Below are positions 1-12,506 of a stretch of 64,000 bases of DNA, in pieces. The DNA lies in contig CM067537.1 of assembly GCA_034509925.1 (NCBI GenBank), positions 7,873,501-7,937,500 on the forward strand, written 5' to 3'. Position numbers and translations under genes: made by a program. The notes beneath the pieces are model-generated. The model ran no database searches. It was not told the origin of the DNA and saw only the letters and a list, made by a program, of their open reading frames with translations. Numbering within the stretch: the stretch's first letter is position 1; every line of letters starts with the position of its first letter. The DNA is from Hirudinaria manillensis (Eukaryota; Annelida; Clitellata; Hirudinida; Hirudinidae).

Positions 1-3000
1 CAGATTCGAGCGATGAGGAGGAACCAGCAGAGTCTCACGGAGGTCTGCCAGAAGCTGAGACTCAGGTCCTCGGAGAACGGCTTCATAGACCTGGTGGGTC
101 CGTCTGTCTGTCTGTCCGTTGATCGCTTGTTTATCGCTCGTGTCTGTTGTTGCCATGGTAATTATTATCCTATGTATTTCATTGTATAAAACCACCGACT
201 GACCATGAAAAAGAAATTGTTGATGCAACCTGGATTTGGAAATAATTTCAATTAAAAAAAAAATAGGACAGTAATTTGTGTCAAATTTCGTCGTCAAATG
301 ACACTCGACGAAACAATGGCAGAAAGAATCTCACGAAATTCCTTTTTGAAAGCAAGAAATTCTGAAGAGGATTCAAGTCGAGGAGGCAGACGCCAAGTCG
401 TCGGGAGGGAAGGAGCAGACGGTGTCCGTGGATGCCCTTCAGGAGATCAAGGACGAAGTGGCCAAGTGAGGAATGAACTCGGATAACAAAAACTTTTATC
501 ATTAAACGTAATATTACATAACAAATAACGAACTCGTTACGAGATGAGTTAATCGATTGACTAATTATTCTTTGCCAGTATCTATCAATGGATTAGTCAT
601 CTGCCGATTAATTATTCATGAACATCTGCTGATTAATTATTCATGAGCGCCCGTCGATTAATTATTCACGACCTTTTGATCCCAGGCAGGTCTCGGTGGT
701 GGAGGCCGAGAAGCAGAGGTTGAGTTCGGAGCTGAGCGAAGCGGAAGACGTCGCGGAACTGTCGAGGAAGGAGAACGAAGGATTGAAGAAGTCGATGAAC
801 GAATTAAACTCCAAGTGGGAGGCCAACATGGCTGACTTCAGGATCGCTCAGGGTCGGTTTTTCTTTTCCCTGGTTAATATTTGAGTGGTGACGATGATGA
901 TGATGATGATGGTGATGATGACGATGGCAGTGGCAGTGGTGGTATTGATGAATCTGTTGGTGATGGTATTGGGGATGATGATGATGACGATGGTGATGAC
1001 GGTCAGTGAATGCAATGGTCGACAGTTGTTCACTTCTGAGTTGTGAAATTTATATTTTTTTTTAAAACCGAGTTTAAAAGATCATAAATCAGTTAATTTA
1101 TTGACCAACCGATTGATTTGTTTTGGTCTATCGTCTCTCCTAGTGGTTGATGAATAATATTCGATTGATTAACATCCAACAACAACGTCATCGTCATCAA
1201 CAACAACGTCATCATCATCAGTCTCTACCATCGAGAGGCTGCTGAAACAGATGGAGACCTTCTCGGATGAGGCGCGTCAGTTGTGCAGATGTGACGACGG
1301 AGCTTCTTCCACTGTCAGGGTTCTTGAGGATGTCATCGACACCAAGGCAAGTTGCACTCATTTGAACTCCATCGCACTCATCTGAACTTTGTTTCATATT
1401 TAGACATGTCTTTTGAGTTGCCAGCCAATGATTTTTTTTAAAGTTTTTTTTTAAATTTAAATTAAATTTGATTTTTTTTTAAATTTAATTTTTTAATACT
1501 TTTATTTCAAATAACAAAAACAATGTTCAAAAGTTCTTGAAATCTTCATTAATAAAATGATTGTCTTATAACAAGTAAAGGAAAATTGTTTCATTATTCA
1601 TGAGCCTCTGATGAGTTCACCAGAATATGTTAATGCCTAATCATGAATATCTAATTACGAATATTAAACACCTTGGCTCCTCCCCTTCAGCCATCTCCTT
1701 TTTTTTTGAGGAAAAGATTATTGATCTGCACCAATCGACCTCTGAGTTTGATCGATTAAATTATTTTTACGATTCAAAACATTTGCATCGCAGGGGATCC
1801 TCGTGAGGATTCGAAAATTCTAAATTACGTCTAAATTCTAAAATTTCTTAAAATTAATATTTTAATAATTAATAGTAAACAACAACAACAATGACAATAT
1901 TATTATTATTATTAATTATAATAACAATAATAACGACAACAAGTACATTATTATTAATTATAATAAAAATAATTGTAATAAAAATAATAACAAACAACAA
2001 GGCCACTGTAGAATTCATTATCATTAACAGCGTCTGCTTCTAATGTTTAAATTTTGAAGTTGTTAATTAATTTTTAATCTGTTTTTAATTAATTTTTAAC
2101 TTTAATTAGTATTTAATTAATTAATTTTTAATTTGTTTTAATTAGTTTTTAATTTTTTAAAATTTGTTTTAATTAGTTTTTAATTTGTTTTAATTAGTTT
2201 TTAATTAGCTTTTAATTTATTCTTTCGTTCATCCAGGATCGTCTGCTCACCTCAGCCTTGGCTGAGCTGGAACAGTTGAGATCTTATCAAGAAGAAAAAG
2301 TCGAGGTATTTGAGGAAGGGTGGATGAATTACATTATTTGTTATATTATTTATTATATTATTTGTTATATTATTATTATGCATAGTTATGTATATATTAG
2401 TTATGTAATGTGTGTAGGGATATGAATAATAAGGTGGTGTTTTTAACTTTTTTTGTAATTTATAATAACGTTATAAATATTATAATAATAACAATATAAT
2501 ATATATATTACTATTATTATATTATGTATATATTATTATAATTATTATTATGGGCTAATAACAGTTAACAATTAATGGTAATAAATCCCTGTGTTTACCT
2601 TGAAAGCCTCCCAAGCAGCAGAACTCAACAGACCAGTTGTCCGCCATTTTTGATTTCATGAAGTTCAAGGCCGGTGAAACTGGTGCCACCTCGGCCACGC
2701 CCCTTCAGGCTCAGGTATTATAATAATTAAGAATATTTAATGAGTAATAAGGCATGATCAATAATTTATGCATAATTTATGAATAATGCATGAATGAATG
2801 TAATCAGTTGAAGCACTATAGTGTTTAACGTATTGATTTTTATTATTGAGATTCCAGTTATAAAAACATCGTTATCATCACCATTCTACCTGTACCATCA
2901 TCATCATCATCACCATCCTGCCTGTACCATCATCATCGTCGTCGCCTTGAATTCTTACCAGGATTCGCCTACTGCCCTCTCGACGTCTCGAGCGGAACTT

Positions 3001-6000
3001 GCGCGGTTGACCGCTCGCTGCTCCCAGTTGGAGCACGACGTCGAGTTTGCCGAGAAGAACCTCGACTTCCAGAAGGAGGAGGTGGAGTTGCTCCAGGCTC
3101 AGGTTGGTGATTGAAAAACGTCGGAAGATATCCAAAGATTGATTTCAATCGTACCATCTTCGTCATCAACATCTGTCTTATCATGTACTTAATAGTTCGT
3201 CTTTGTCGATGACGTGTCTAGGTCATTATTTTATGTATATGTATTTTATTTATTTATTTATTTATTTATTATGTATTTTATTATAACCACTTCATCATCA
3301 TCATAATCATGACCCTGGCAGTCCCCCTCATTATTATTGAATCAACTGCCACATCACTTCATCACTTAATCGTGTCATTCTCTTCCCATCCATCCATCAA
3401 GTCATTGCTTCCTTGACATTCTGCTTCCAGTTGAATGCCAGTCGAGACAGTCTACTTCAGACGACTAGACGTCTAGACGTCTCCACCAGCAACGAGACCG
3501 ACCTGAGGAGGGAACTCAAGATGCACAAGGAGTGGCTGGACGTACTCAACGCTCAGCTCTTGGAAAAGGAGAAGCAGGTCGGGTCGGGTCGGGTCGTGCC
3601 TACGTCCGTTGCGTGTTTGCGCCGAAATGAATTTTTTTGTATCAAAACAAACTTTGTTTGCAAAACCACTGAGAATTATCCTTCGTGACCTTTGACCCAC
3701 ATTGTCTGACCACACAGAATGTCATTTGAAGACATTTAAGATTAATTTATTACAAACATTTCCTATGATCCAAATGGTCCACGACTGCTGCGATCATGAT
3801 GTCCTTCGTTGAACCATCGTGCTTTTAGTCGGTCGAGATTGTTTTCATTATCATAATATCTCGTTGTTATCGTTTCAAATGCCAGTAGTTTAACATAACA
3901 GCGTTGTTGTTGTTGTTGTTTCAGCTCCAACTCCTGGAACTGGACAAGGGATCCGTCCAGCGACTCTTCGAGAAGGACGGAGCGAACCTAGAAAGGAGTG
4001 AAGGAGACGAAGCGGACGTCAAGTTCATCAAGCAGGCACTGGAGTTGGATCTCATGGTTTGTTACGAAGACGATCTGTCTTCCTTGTTTAATAACTTTGG
4101 CAGATTTCTCAACTTTATCGTTAAACCAATTTATTATTGCATTATTAATTTAACATTATTTGCATTATTAATAGCATTAATTAATATTAATCATTAAGAA
4201 TTTATTATATATTAATTTATTAGTAAATGAATTAAATTTATGCAAAATAACCTCATAATTTGTTGACTCATTAATAATCTCAGCAATGCCATACAATAAT
4301 ACACAACAAATAAATTGCACCTCGTTGAAAGACTTCATCAATATTCATTACCTCGTCACCGACCAATCGCAGAGCTCTAGGAATGCGTTGGACGCGAGCC
4401 TGAAGGAAAACCTCCTCCTGAAGCAGACGCTGGAGCAGTCCGCCAGGGACCTGGCAGCAGAAAGGGACGTCACCAGCGCCTCGACGTACGATAAACTAGT
4501 ACTGCAGCAGGAACTCTACGTACGTTGACCTCGATGACCTTACTGCTTGCTACCTATAGTAAACAATTGTTTGATTGCTGATTGGTGCTAGTCTCGGAAA
4601 GTCTGGTTGAAACTTTATAAGCTTATTTGAGTCTAACCAATCATTCATCAATTGAATAATGTTTTATCTTATTAATATTAATTATTTATTATTTAATTAT
4701 AATTATTTTTAACAAAACAACTCTTTATTTCACTAATTTAATAATGAGCTTGAAAAACATCCTGAGTGGCAATTCCTTAAATCATATCTAAAATTGTGTC
4801 ATTGTAATATCTGTACAATTGAACGAAGAGCCACATTATTTCAAAACATTATAATAATTTATGCAGGCTGCTAGGCAAGAGAAGGATGAACTGGTAAAGG
4901 AAAGAGACGACATGAAGAGAAAGATTTCCCTCCTGCAGTTGGAAAATCAAAAACTCTCCTCCGCTGCTGCCAAAGGTCACGACCCGGAACCCGACGACCT
5001 TCTCCGGGATCGGATTAAAAACGTTAGCCTTCGAACTGCTTAACATAATTAATTCGAAAAGCGATTGCTTTTCGTTCGTTTTAAAATTTATTGATGATAA
5101 TAATTCTGATGTTTATTCATAACTTATCATTGGAGTTGGCTTGTTATCTTTAAGCAGAGGTCATGTCCTCAGGATTACAAGAGTATATTTAATTTCATAT
5201 TGGTACAATTTGATTCCTATATTCCTTGAAACCAGAACTATAAACATAATAAGCTCTTATATAACTAATGATGTAACCAATTTTGTTTAAAAACAATTTG
5301 TTCAATATATGTTAATAAATATACTTAATTAATTAAAATAATTGAAAACAACAATAATAATAATAACATAATAACAAGTTATTAGAAAAAACTTGCATTA
5401 CTAATTTGTCAGTTGACCGCTGAGCTTCGAGAGACGAAAATGAAGCTGGAGGCCAAAGAGAGGGACACTGCTTTCTTCCAAGATACACTCAAGTATGCCA
5501 CAAGATCTTGTTATTATTATATTAATTGTTATATGATTATTATATTAATTATAATTATATATTATTATTTAATTTCATTGAGAAGTGGAAAATTCTTTAA
5601 CAAGAACTCTAACCCAAATGAAGGACATGTAGATACTATTGTTATCATAAGCTTATCAATGAATTATTTATCACTGCCATTATTATTGTTGTTGTTATTA
5701 TTATTATTATTACTACAAGCTATTCTTATTATTATTAATGTGTTACTAGGTATATGTTATTATGTGCCAAGCTAGGATATGCATCATCCAGCCTATTTAT
5801 TTTCATTGCAATATAATTATAATTTAATTAATGCTAATTTATTCACATTCAATTGACCACTGATTGGTTACAATGACTTTCATTTATTTCAGGTTTATGC
5901 TGAAATCAAATGAAGGCAAGCATTGCTTCAATTTCTTGCATATTTAATTTGCTTCAATGCATATATTCATTTTCATGCATATTTAATTAAGTTCAATGCA

Positions 6001-6110
6001 TATATTCATATATGATTAAGTAACCAAATTAAACCTTAATTAACATTAAAATGCTAATCTTATGATTGACTTTCGTGCCAACTTCAGATTCTCAAGCAAA
6101 GAAATCCTAG
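1..6110 (+). CDS. Long coiled-coil protein, 3' part (13 exons; 5' end outside window)
   Basis: Thirteen exons read in one open frame: 1-93, 368-465, 686-852, 1222-1346, 2237-2305, 2616-2714, 2962-3102, 3431-3577, 3925-4056, 4373-4519, 4867-5022, 5413-5492, and a last part beginning near 5893. The product is highly charged, rich in Glu, Lys, Leu and Gln, with heptad-like segments such as LRRELKMHKEWLDVLNAQLL and RQEKDELVKERDDMKRKI, so an extended alpha-helical coiled coil is likely; no catalytic domain or membrane segment is visible. Two introns use GC donors (AAG|GCAAGT after 1346, and possibly one after 5916). The end is uncertain: read-through past 5916 stops at 5945, while splicing to 6088 stops at 6110. 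Centrosomal or ciliary coiled-coil proteins of the CCDC170 type are a guess only. Exon structure is well supported; identity is not. Confidence 0.75.
895..1000. repeat. GAT/GGT microsatellite
   Basis: Degenerate run of GATGAT and GTGGT triplets directly after the exon ending at 852. Confidence 0.85.
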
Positions 6111-6364
6111 GACTTACAAATCATCGCTATCATTATCATCACCACAATCTCCAACTATCCACACACTTTTAAATCCCATTTCAAAAATGAAAGAAATCCC
6201 AGATAACAATCCAAATAACATTCCCCCCAGAGTCATTTCACTACCCAGCATCACCCAACAAACTCTTGGTATCCAATACTTTGAATTGGTACCCTAACCC
6301 TTCCTAACCCCGAGTCCCCAACGACCCCTTATGACATGACCCTTCCCAGCCAAGGACCTGTGAA

Positions 6365-6529
6365 ATTTGGCCGACGTAGCCAACACTTTCACCCGCTGCT
6401 GCACCCTGCGACCTTCAGAGGTCGAGGGGCAAACAAGAACGGACTCGATGAACTTTTTGAAGTCCTCGAATGACGAGGCACCCGTGGGGGGTCGGTCTTG
6501 ATCCCCCCAGAAGCATCTACCCGTCAAAG
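6365..6529 (-). CDS. Orphan exon-like open stretch, unknown
   Basis: A GC-rich minus-strand open stretch in otherwise AT-rich DNA, preceded by an acceptor (AACAG at about 6530) and followed by a possible donor (CACAG|GTCC near 6365). It reads as a plausible peptide segment (for example SSFEDFKKFIESVLV and RRVQQRVKVLATSAKF). It lies between the 3' ends of the coiled-coil gene and HMG-CoA reductase, and no partner exon was found. It could be an exon of a nested gene, a relic of a mobile element, or chance. Confidence 0.25.
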
Positions 6530-6789
6530 CTGTTGACTTGACTTCAATTTCAGGTCAGTTTTGAACGAATTTGTGGACTGTATTTAAAACATATGAATCA
6601 AATATTGACAGGTAAGCACAGATTAAGTAATATATATAGATATATATATATATATTGGAACATATTTTATTGAATGCCAGATACAATGCAACTAATATTA
6701 GTACATAATCCCAATAATATTATTAAACAAATATAATAACGTTGTACATCATACTTCTAGGAAGATACAAAGATATTACCAGAACCTCC

Positions 6790-6802
6790 GTTGCTTAGCA
6801 AC
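6790..6802. promoter_or_regulatory. RFX X-box-like palindrome
   Basis: The 13 bases GTTGCTTAGCAAC form an inverted repeat of GTTGC with a short spacer, the classic RFX binding site. RFX factors drive ciliary genes in animals. No transcription start is evident beside it, so function is uncertain. Confidence 0.4.
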
Positions 6803-7427
6803 CATTGGGGTTCTCATTGAAAGCCTCTGCATAGAAAACCCTCTTTTGTATCAATTTTCTACTCAACATTGGTTTGCCGTGTTGTTTTGAGTCGTAGCAA
6901 ACCGTGAATAAATCGGTTTTATTTTGTCTCAAATTAATTTTAATATCTTTGTGATTGGTCAATGTCACGTTCCATTATTTGCTGAGGTGTGAATATAATT
7001 TAATAATAATAACGATAATGATAATAATATTATTATTATTTAATTCATAAAGTGATGTGCATGCAGCATTAGAGATGCCTCGTGCGTTTCCATGGCTTTA
7101 TTGGGAATTTTCCTGAAGTTTAAAAGTAAAACCAGCACTTCTCGGTAAATGCTTTTTAAAACCAAGCGACGAAGCGTGCGCTCGCGGGCGAGCGACCTAA
7201 TACGAGTCTAATACGTCGAGGCCTCTGCCTACCGTTGCGCAACGAAGTCGCTTTGTATCGGCTTTGTTTTCCCTACTGCATCTGCAACAAAGTTGAACGA
7301 CAAGGAGCTAAATCCCTAAAGCATCGATTGGTTAAAAAGATCCTGGCGGAAGGCCTGGAAAAGTATACTTTCGATGAACGTTCGTGTGATAATTGACCGG
7401 TTTGTATTCTTCGAGATGGCGTTCGTG

Positions 7428-10400
7428 TTAAGTCGTCTGCTTTCTTCTGTTGGGGTAGGGTGGGTGGGGATGTACAGAGAGAGGGGTATGAGTTAAAACG
7501 GGGAGGTGATGCACGTCCTCCTAGGAGCGTGTGCAGGGTGATGGCTGTACTGAGGGTTGAGCTATGTTGATGACTGATCTGTTGGTAGAAAACAAACAAG
7601 ATTGTAAGGAAATGTGCTCAAGTTGATTGTTTTTTTGAGTTGGAATTCTGGCGAATCCAGCGCCCACCTGTTGTGTTTGAGATGGCTTTTGACGAGGTCG
7701 CCACTGGCGAGAGCGGACATCAGGGACAACTCGCCGGCCATGACGGTGGAGCAGATGATGGAAGCCAATGTGCAGGAGGAGAGACCGGGCTCCTTGTCGT
7801 TCGGGCCTCGCACGCCTAACATCTGGTGGGAAAGAAATTCATCAGTCAAATGTTGGAATCGATTGATGGAATTTATAAAACCAGAAGGTCGATCCTCGCT
7901 TTTTGTTCCAAACACTGATTAAAACAACTGGTCACTCACCTCCAGACAGGCTCCTTGGGGTGGAAGGATGGTTCCTCCGCCGATGGTTCCAACTTCGAGG
8001 CAGGGCATCGTGCAACTGATGAACAAGTCGTCGGTTCCGTGCTTCTCGAAGACGGTTATGCAGTTTGAACTTGACACATTCTGAGCTGGATCCTGGGAGT
8101 TGGAATTATTTTTATATATAATATTAAATAAAAAATATATGTATATATATAAAAAAGAAATTCAGCATTGCAGGAATTACAAAGAAGTTTAAAAGAAGTT
8201 ACTTCAATCTAATGTAACGTAGTGAAATTCCTAAAGTGCTCAATTAGTTAATTATTCTAATTGGTTAATTAGATAAATAACTTACTAACTGGCACTGGGT
8301 TAAGAGCATTCTTAAGTTACTAAATATGAATAAACAGGAAGCACGAGGCACCCTAGCGTGATGTGCACAGAAACGAGTCGAGAAACTTAAAAGTGGAAAG
8401 CAGAAGAAAGCAGCAGCCGTCGGGAGCAGCGAGGCCTCACCTGTCCGGTGGCGATGAAGAGTGCCGTGACGATGTTCGACGCGTGCGCGTTGAAGCCGCC
8501 GACGCTGGCCGCGGCCATGGACCCGATGTAGTTCTTGTTGATGTTGAGATCTACCAGCGTGTCGACGTCCGTCTTGAGGAAGTTCTCGACGACCGAGCCC
8601 GGCACGACCGCCTCGCTGACGACGTACTTGCCCCGACCCTTGATCAGGTTGACGGCGTTCGGCTTCTTGTCGGCGCAGAAGTTTCCGCTGAGGCTGAGTA
8701 TCTCCATATCGTTGAAGTGCTTCTCCTGAAGCATCAGCAGAGCTGCCTGGCATCCCTGGTGAAGAAAAAAGGAAATCTTTTTCGTTCAGAAACAACATGG
8801 AATGACCTTGAAATGAAAATATAATAATTTTTGAACCTAATTTGAAAATGAAAATATAATAATTTGCATGGCACGTATTTATTATGGCAAACTTGCATGA
8901 ATCACTATCATGACCTTCATTAGATTTCCAGCAACGACTTTGTTTCATTAACAGAATTATTATTATTATTATTTAATTATATATTATTATTAAATTATAT
9001 ATTGTTATTAAATTATATATTATTATTAAATTATATATTGTTATTAAATTATATATTATTATTAAATTATATATTGTTATTAAATTATATATTATTATTA
9101 AATTATATATTATTATTAATTTATATATCATTATTAAATTATATATTGTTATTAAATTATATTATTATTATTGAAATAAATAATGAAAACAATATCAGTT
9201 GACACCGTTCAAAACCTCATCGAAGTATTGAACACGAGCGATGCAGTATTTATTTATTTATTTCTGTGAAATGTTTGTTTTTAAAAATAAAATGGAAGAA
9301 CAACCTTGGACACCATGTTCATGCCCATGGCATCCCCGGTGGTGGCAGAGAATCTGATGTAAAGATTTCGAGATACCTGGTTCACCATCAACTCCTTCAG
9401 TCTTGCAAATCTGTTGCAAACATCATGAAGGTGATCAAAATAAACTATGGCATTTTAAATAATAATAAAATTTAATGTAATGTAATAATATGACATAATT
9501 TTAATAATATAAATAATAAAATAACATAACGTTAATAATATAAATAATAATATAATATAATGTTAATAATATAATAATAAGACAAAAATAATGAGAACCC
9601 CACTAACACACCAAAACAGGCACAGTAATGTACTACATTAATCACTTATTGTACTGCAGCCATCACAACTATCATCACAACCACATTTCATCATCATCAT
9701 CATCATCATCATCAGCACCGCCCAACCTACCGACTCGTGCCGTTAAAGGCTTCGGCCACGGTTTCAAAATTCTCTCGACATTCCAGCCAGGCCTTGACTT
9801 GGGCGGCTCTGACGACGGAGGCGAATCTGACCAGGGGGGCTCTCGTCATGGTGCCCTGGAGGGCCACGCTGGTCACACCCTTGCCGTGCTGCAGAAAGAC
9901 GGATTAACTTATTTATTTATTTATTAATTAATTTAATTCTGTGAATTAAATTGAAAATAAACTAAATTACAAAAAAAACCCGGAACTATTCGAAAGATGA
10001 GGTTTCGAGACTCACAGAAAGTGCCCTGCACCCTCGGTTGGTGCTGGCAACGAGGCATCCCTCCGTGGTTGCCATGGGGATGATGTAATGCTTTCCATTC
10101 ACCAGGAGAGGTCCGGCCACTCCTATCGGCACCGGCACGTAACCAATCACGTTCTCGCAGCACTGGTTCTTGACCTATTTTCAACCAATCAAAAATCACC
10201 GAATTTAATATTTTGTTCGAATTCCTGTGCCTCGAGTTGCAGCACAACAAATCATTTTAAAGTGGGTAATGAATATCAAGTCTAGTATTAATAATAATAA
10301 TAATTAATTATATAATTTAATAAAGTAATCATTAACTAATATTGAAGCAATGACAAGAGAAAATAAAACAATGCTTTCTCACGTATGAATAGTCGTAGTT

Positions 10401-12468
10401 GAGATAAGGAAGATTGACTAATGATGAGTCGGGTAGGTTCCTGCTAATAACTTTCCTCCTGCAAAGCAAAGGACATTCATTGGTCAATCGGTTGACCAAT
10501 CGGGTGGATTAATTAACTGATCAATTATTCATAAAGAGATTCAATAACTGTGTCATAGAAGCTTCTAATTTTTAATGGGCTATCAATTTATGTCCTCCAC
10601 TAATGCCATCATCACATCAAGATGAGTGCAATGGACATCATCGTCATCATCATCATCATCACCATTATCATTATCATCACCTTATGCTGACTCCTCTTAG
10701 CAGGTCGTTGAGTACGTCCTCCAACTTGTAAGCAGCGATGAGCTTCGAGTTGACCAGTCCAACGATTTCATCATCCGTTAAAGCCTTCGCTCCTTCCTGA
10801 GAAATCAATCAATCAAACAATCAATCCAGTCAATCAATCAATTAATCAATCGATCCAGTCAATCAATCAATCAATCAAAACCTCAACCGGTCAATCAATC
10901 AATCAATCAAAACTTCAACTTGGGCTGACAGCCTCCAACAACTCACCTGTGACCTGAACACCTCCAAGCATTCATTCAAACTACGAGCCGCCCTGGGAAC
11001 CTCGGGGGTCGACTCAAAAGTTTCAAAGTCGTCCGACGTTTGCGTCGAGGAGTTGACGACGGGTCGTCGTTTCTCCCTCGACTCCGAATCTTCGTCGCTC
11101 GAGTCGCTTTCCAGGTAGAACTTTGACCCGTGGTCCGATTCCGCCTCCGTTTGGGTGCCCGTTTCTTGAATAATAATGACGTCTTATTATAATAATTTAT
11201 GTGCATTAATAATGACATCTTAATGTATAATAATTTAAATGCATCAATGATAACGTTTTATTATAATAATTTATGTGCATTTATGTGGTTTTTTTTGTAG
11301 GTCAAAAAGCTCCCCCTGGTGCTCACCCTAATGTCACACAACAAATAACTTATCATCGTTATATTAGTCCAATATTATGCATTCTCTTATTTGATCTTAT
11401 TTCAGAATATTCATGAACCATAAATTACCCATAAACCCAAGCAGATGTCGCCATCTGTTGTAGTTAGACTTAAAAAAACAAATCTAAAAATTTTGTAAAG
11501 ATCCCAGAAAGTTTTGGACAATTCGATCGAACCTTGGCAAGTTTTGGGGACCGAATCTTCCTTCGCCAAAACGGCGCCGTCATTCGACGGGCAGCCGTCG
11601 TGCTTCTGACGTTCCGACGTCGTCGTCTTGTCCTCGGGCGGCCGGGGTCGATCGGTGCAATTGTCCGAGTCGAAGATGTACTTGAAACTCAGTACCGTTA
11701 TGAGTCCGATGGTGATGAGGTAATCTATCGAGAATCCAGACGACCTTTTTGTCGAAACAAATAAAGTAATGATTAATTATTATTTATTTTTAACTTTTAT
11801 AAGTAATATTTATTTTTTATTTTTATAAGTAATATTTACTTATTTTTTATTTTATTTATTCATTTGTCTAAACAAATTGAAGGGTCGTCTGATGATCGCT
11901 TACATAATTTTCAATAATAATTTTATCAACAGAAAATAGACTGCAGCTTAATGATGACAACAACAACAATGTTATTACAACAACTATAAAAAGAATTAAC
12001 AACAACTTATTCTATGTGATTCAAGACCACACAGCAATCAGCTGGAGCTGCCAACAAAGAGCAAGTTTAGCTTTTTCCTAATTTAATTGTTAAATCGTAT
12101 TTAATGGTATTTTTAAAAAATGATTGCGAGCATCGACCGAACCTCTCCGAGGTCACAACCGCACGATCCCTTGAGTTTCGACCAATAGCATTTCGGTCTT
12201 TGCGATCGATTAATTCAAAATGGACTCGAAATGTCACGAGGCTTTGTAAAGTCGAGAATGTCAAGGTGTCCCTCAGCCATGGTTTCATGACATAACCACC
12301 TACTTATCGCAGAGGTGAGTGAACTACATCATCACCATCAACATCTTTTAGCTTTGGCTTATTGATCACCAACCATTTACCATTAATAAAAATATATCTA
12401 ATAATAACAACATAATAAAAATATATCATCAATATCGAGCATGTAATTATAATAATAATAATAATAAC

Positions 12469-12506
<38 letters not shown>

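Larger units (their letters stand above)
6111..7427. other. Intergenic region between two convergent genes
   Basis: The coiled-coil gene and HMG-CoA reductase meet tail to tail here. Besides the exon-like stretch at 6365-6529 it holds a perfect RFX-type X-box (6790-6802), short AT-rich repeats near 6640, and a GC-richer patch around 7150-7260. No further gene was recognised. Confidence 0.6.

Noticed and set aside
8265-8948. 227-codon minus-strand open frame over the HMGCR catalytic exon
   Set aside because: It is a shadow frame; the HMGCR frame of the same strand contains the catalytic Lys and matches the family.
9002-9202. Open frame of a repeated LLNYIL peptide
   Set aside because: Produced by an 18-bp AT minisatellite inside an HMGCR intron.
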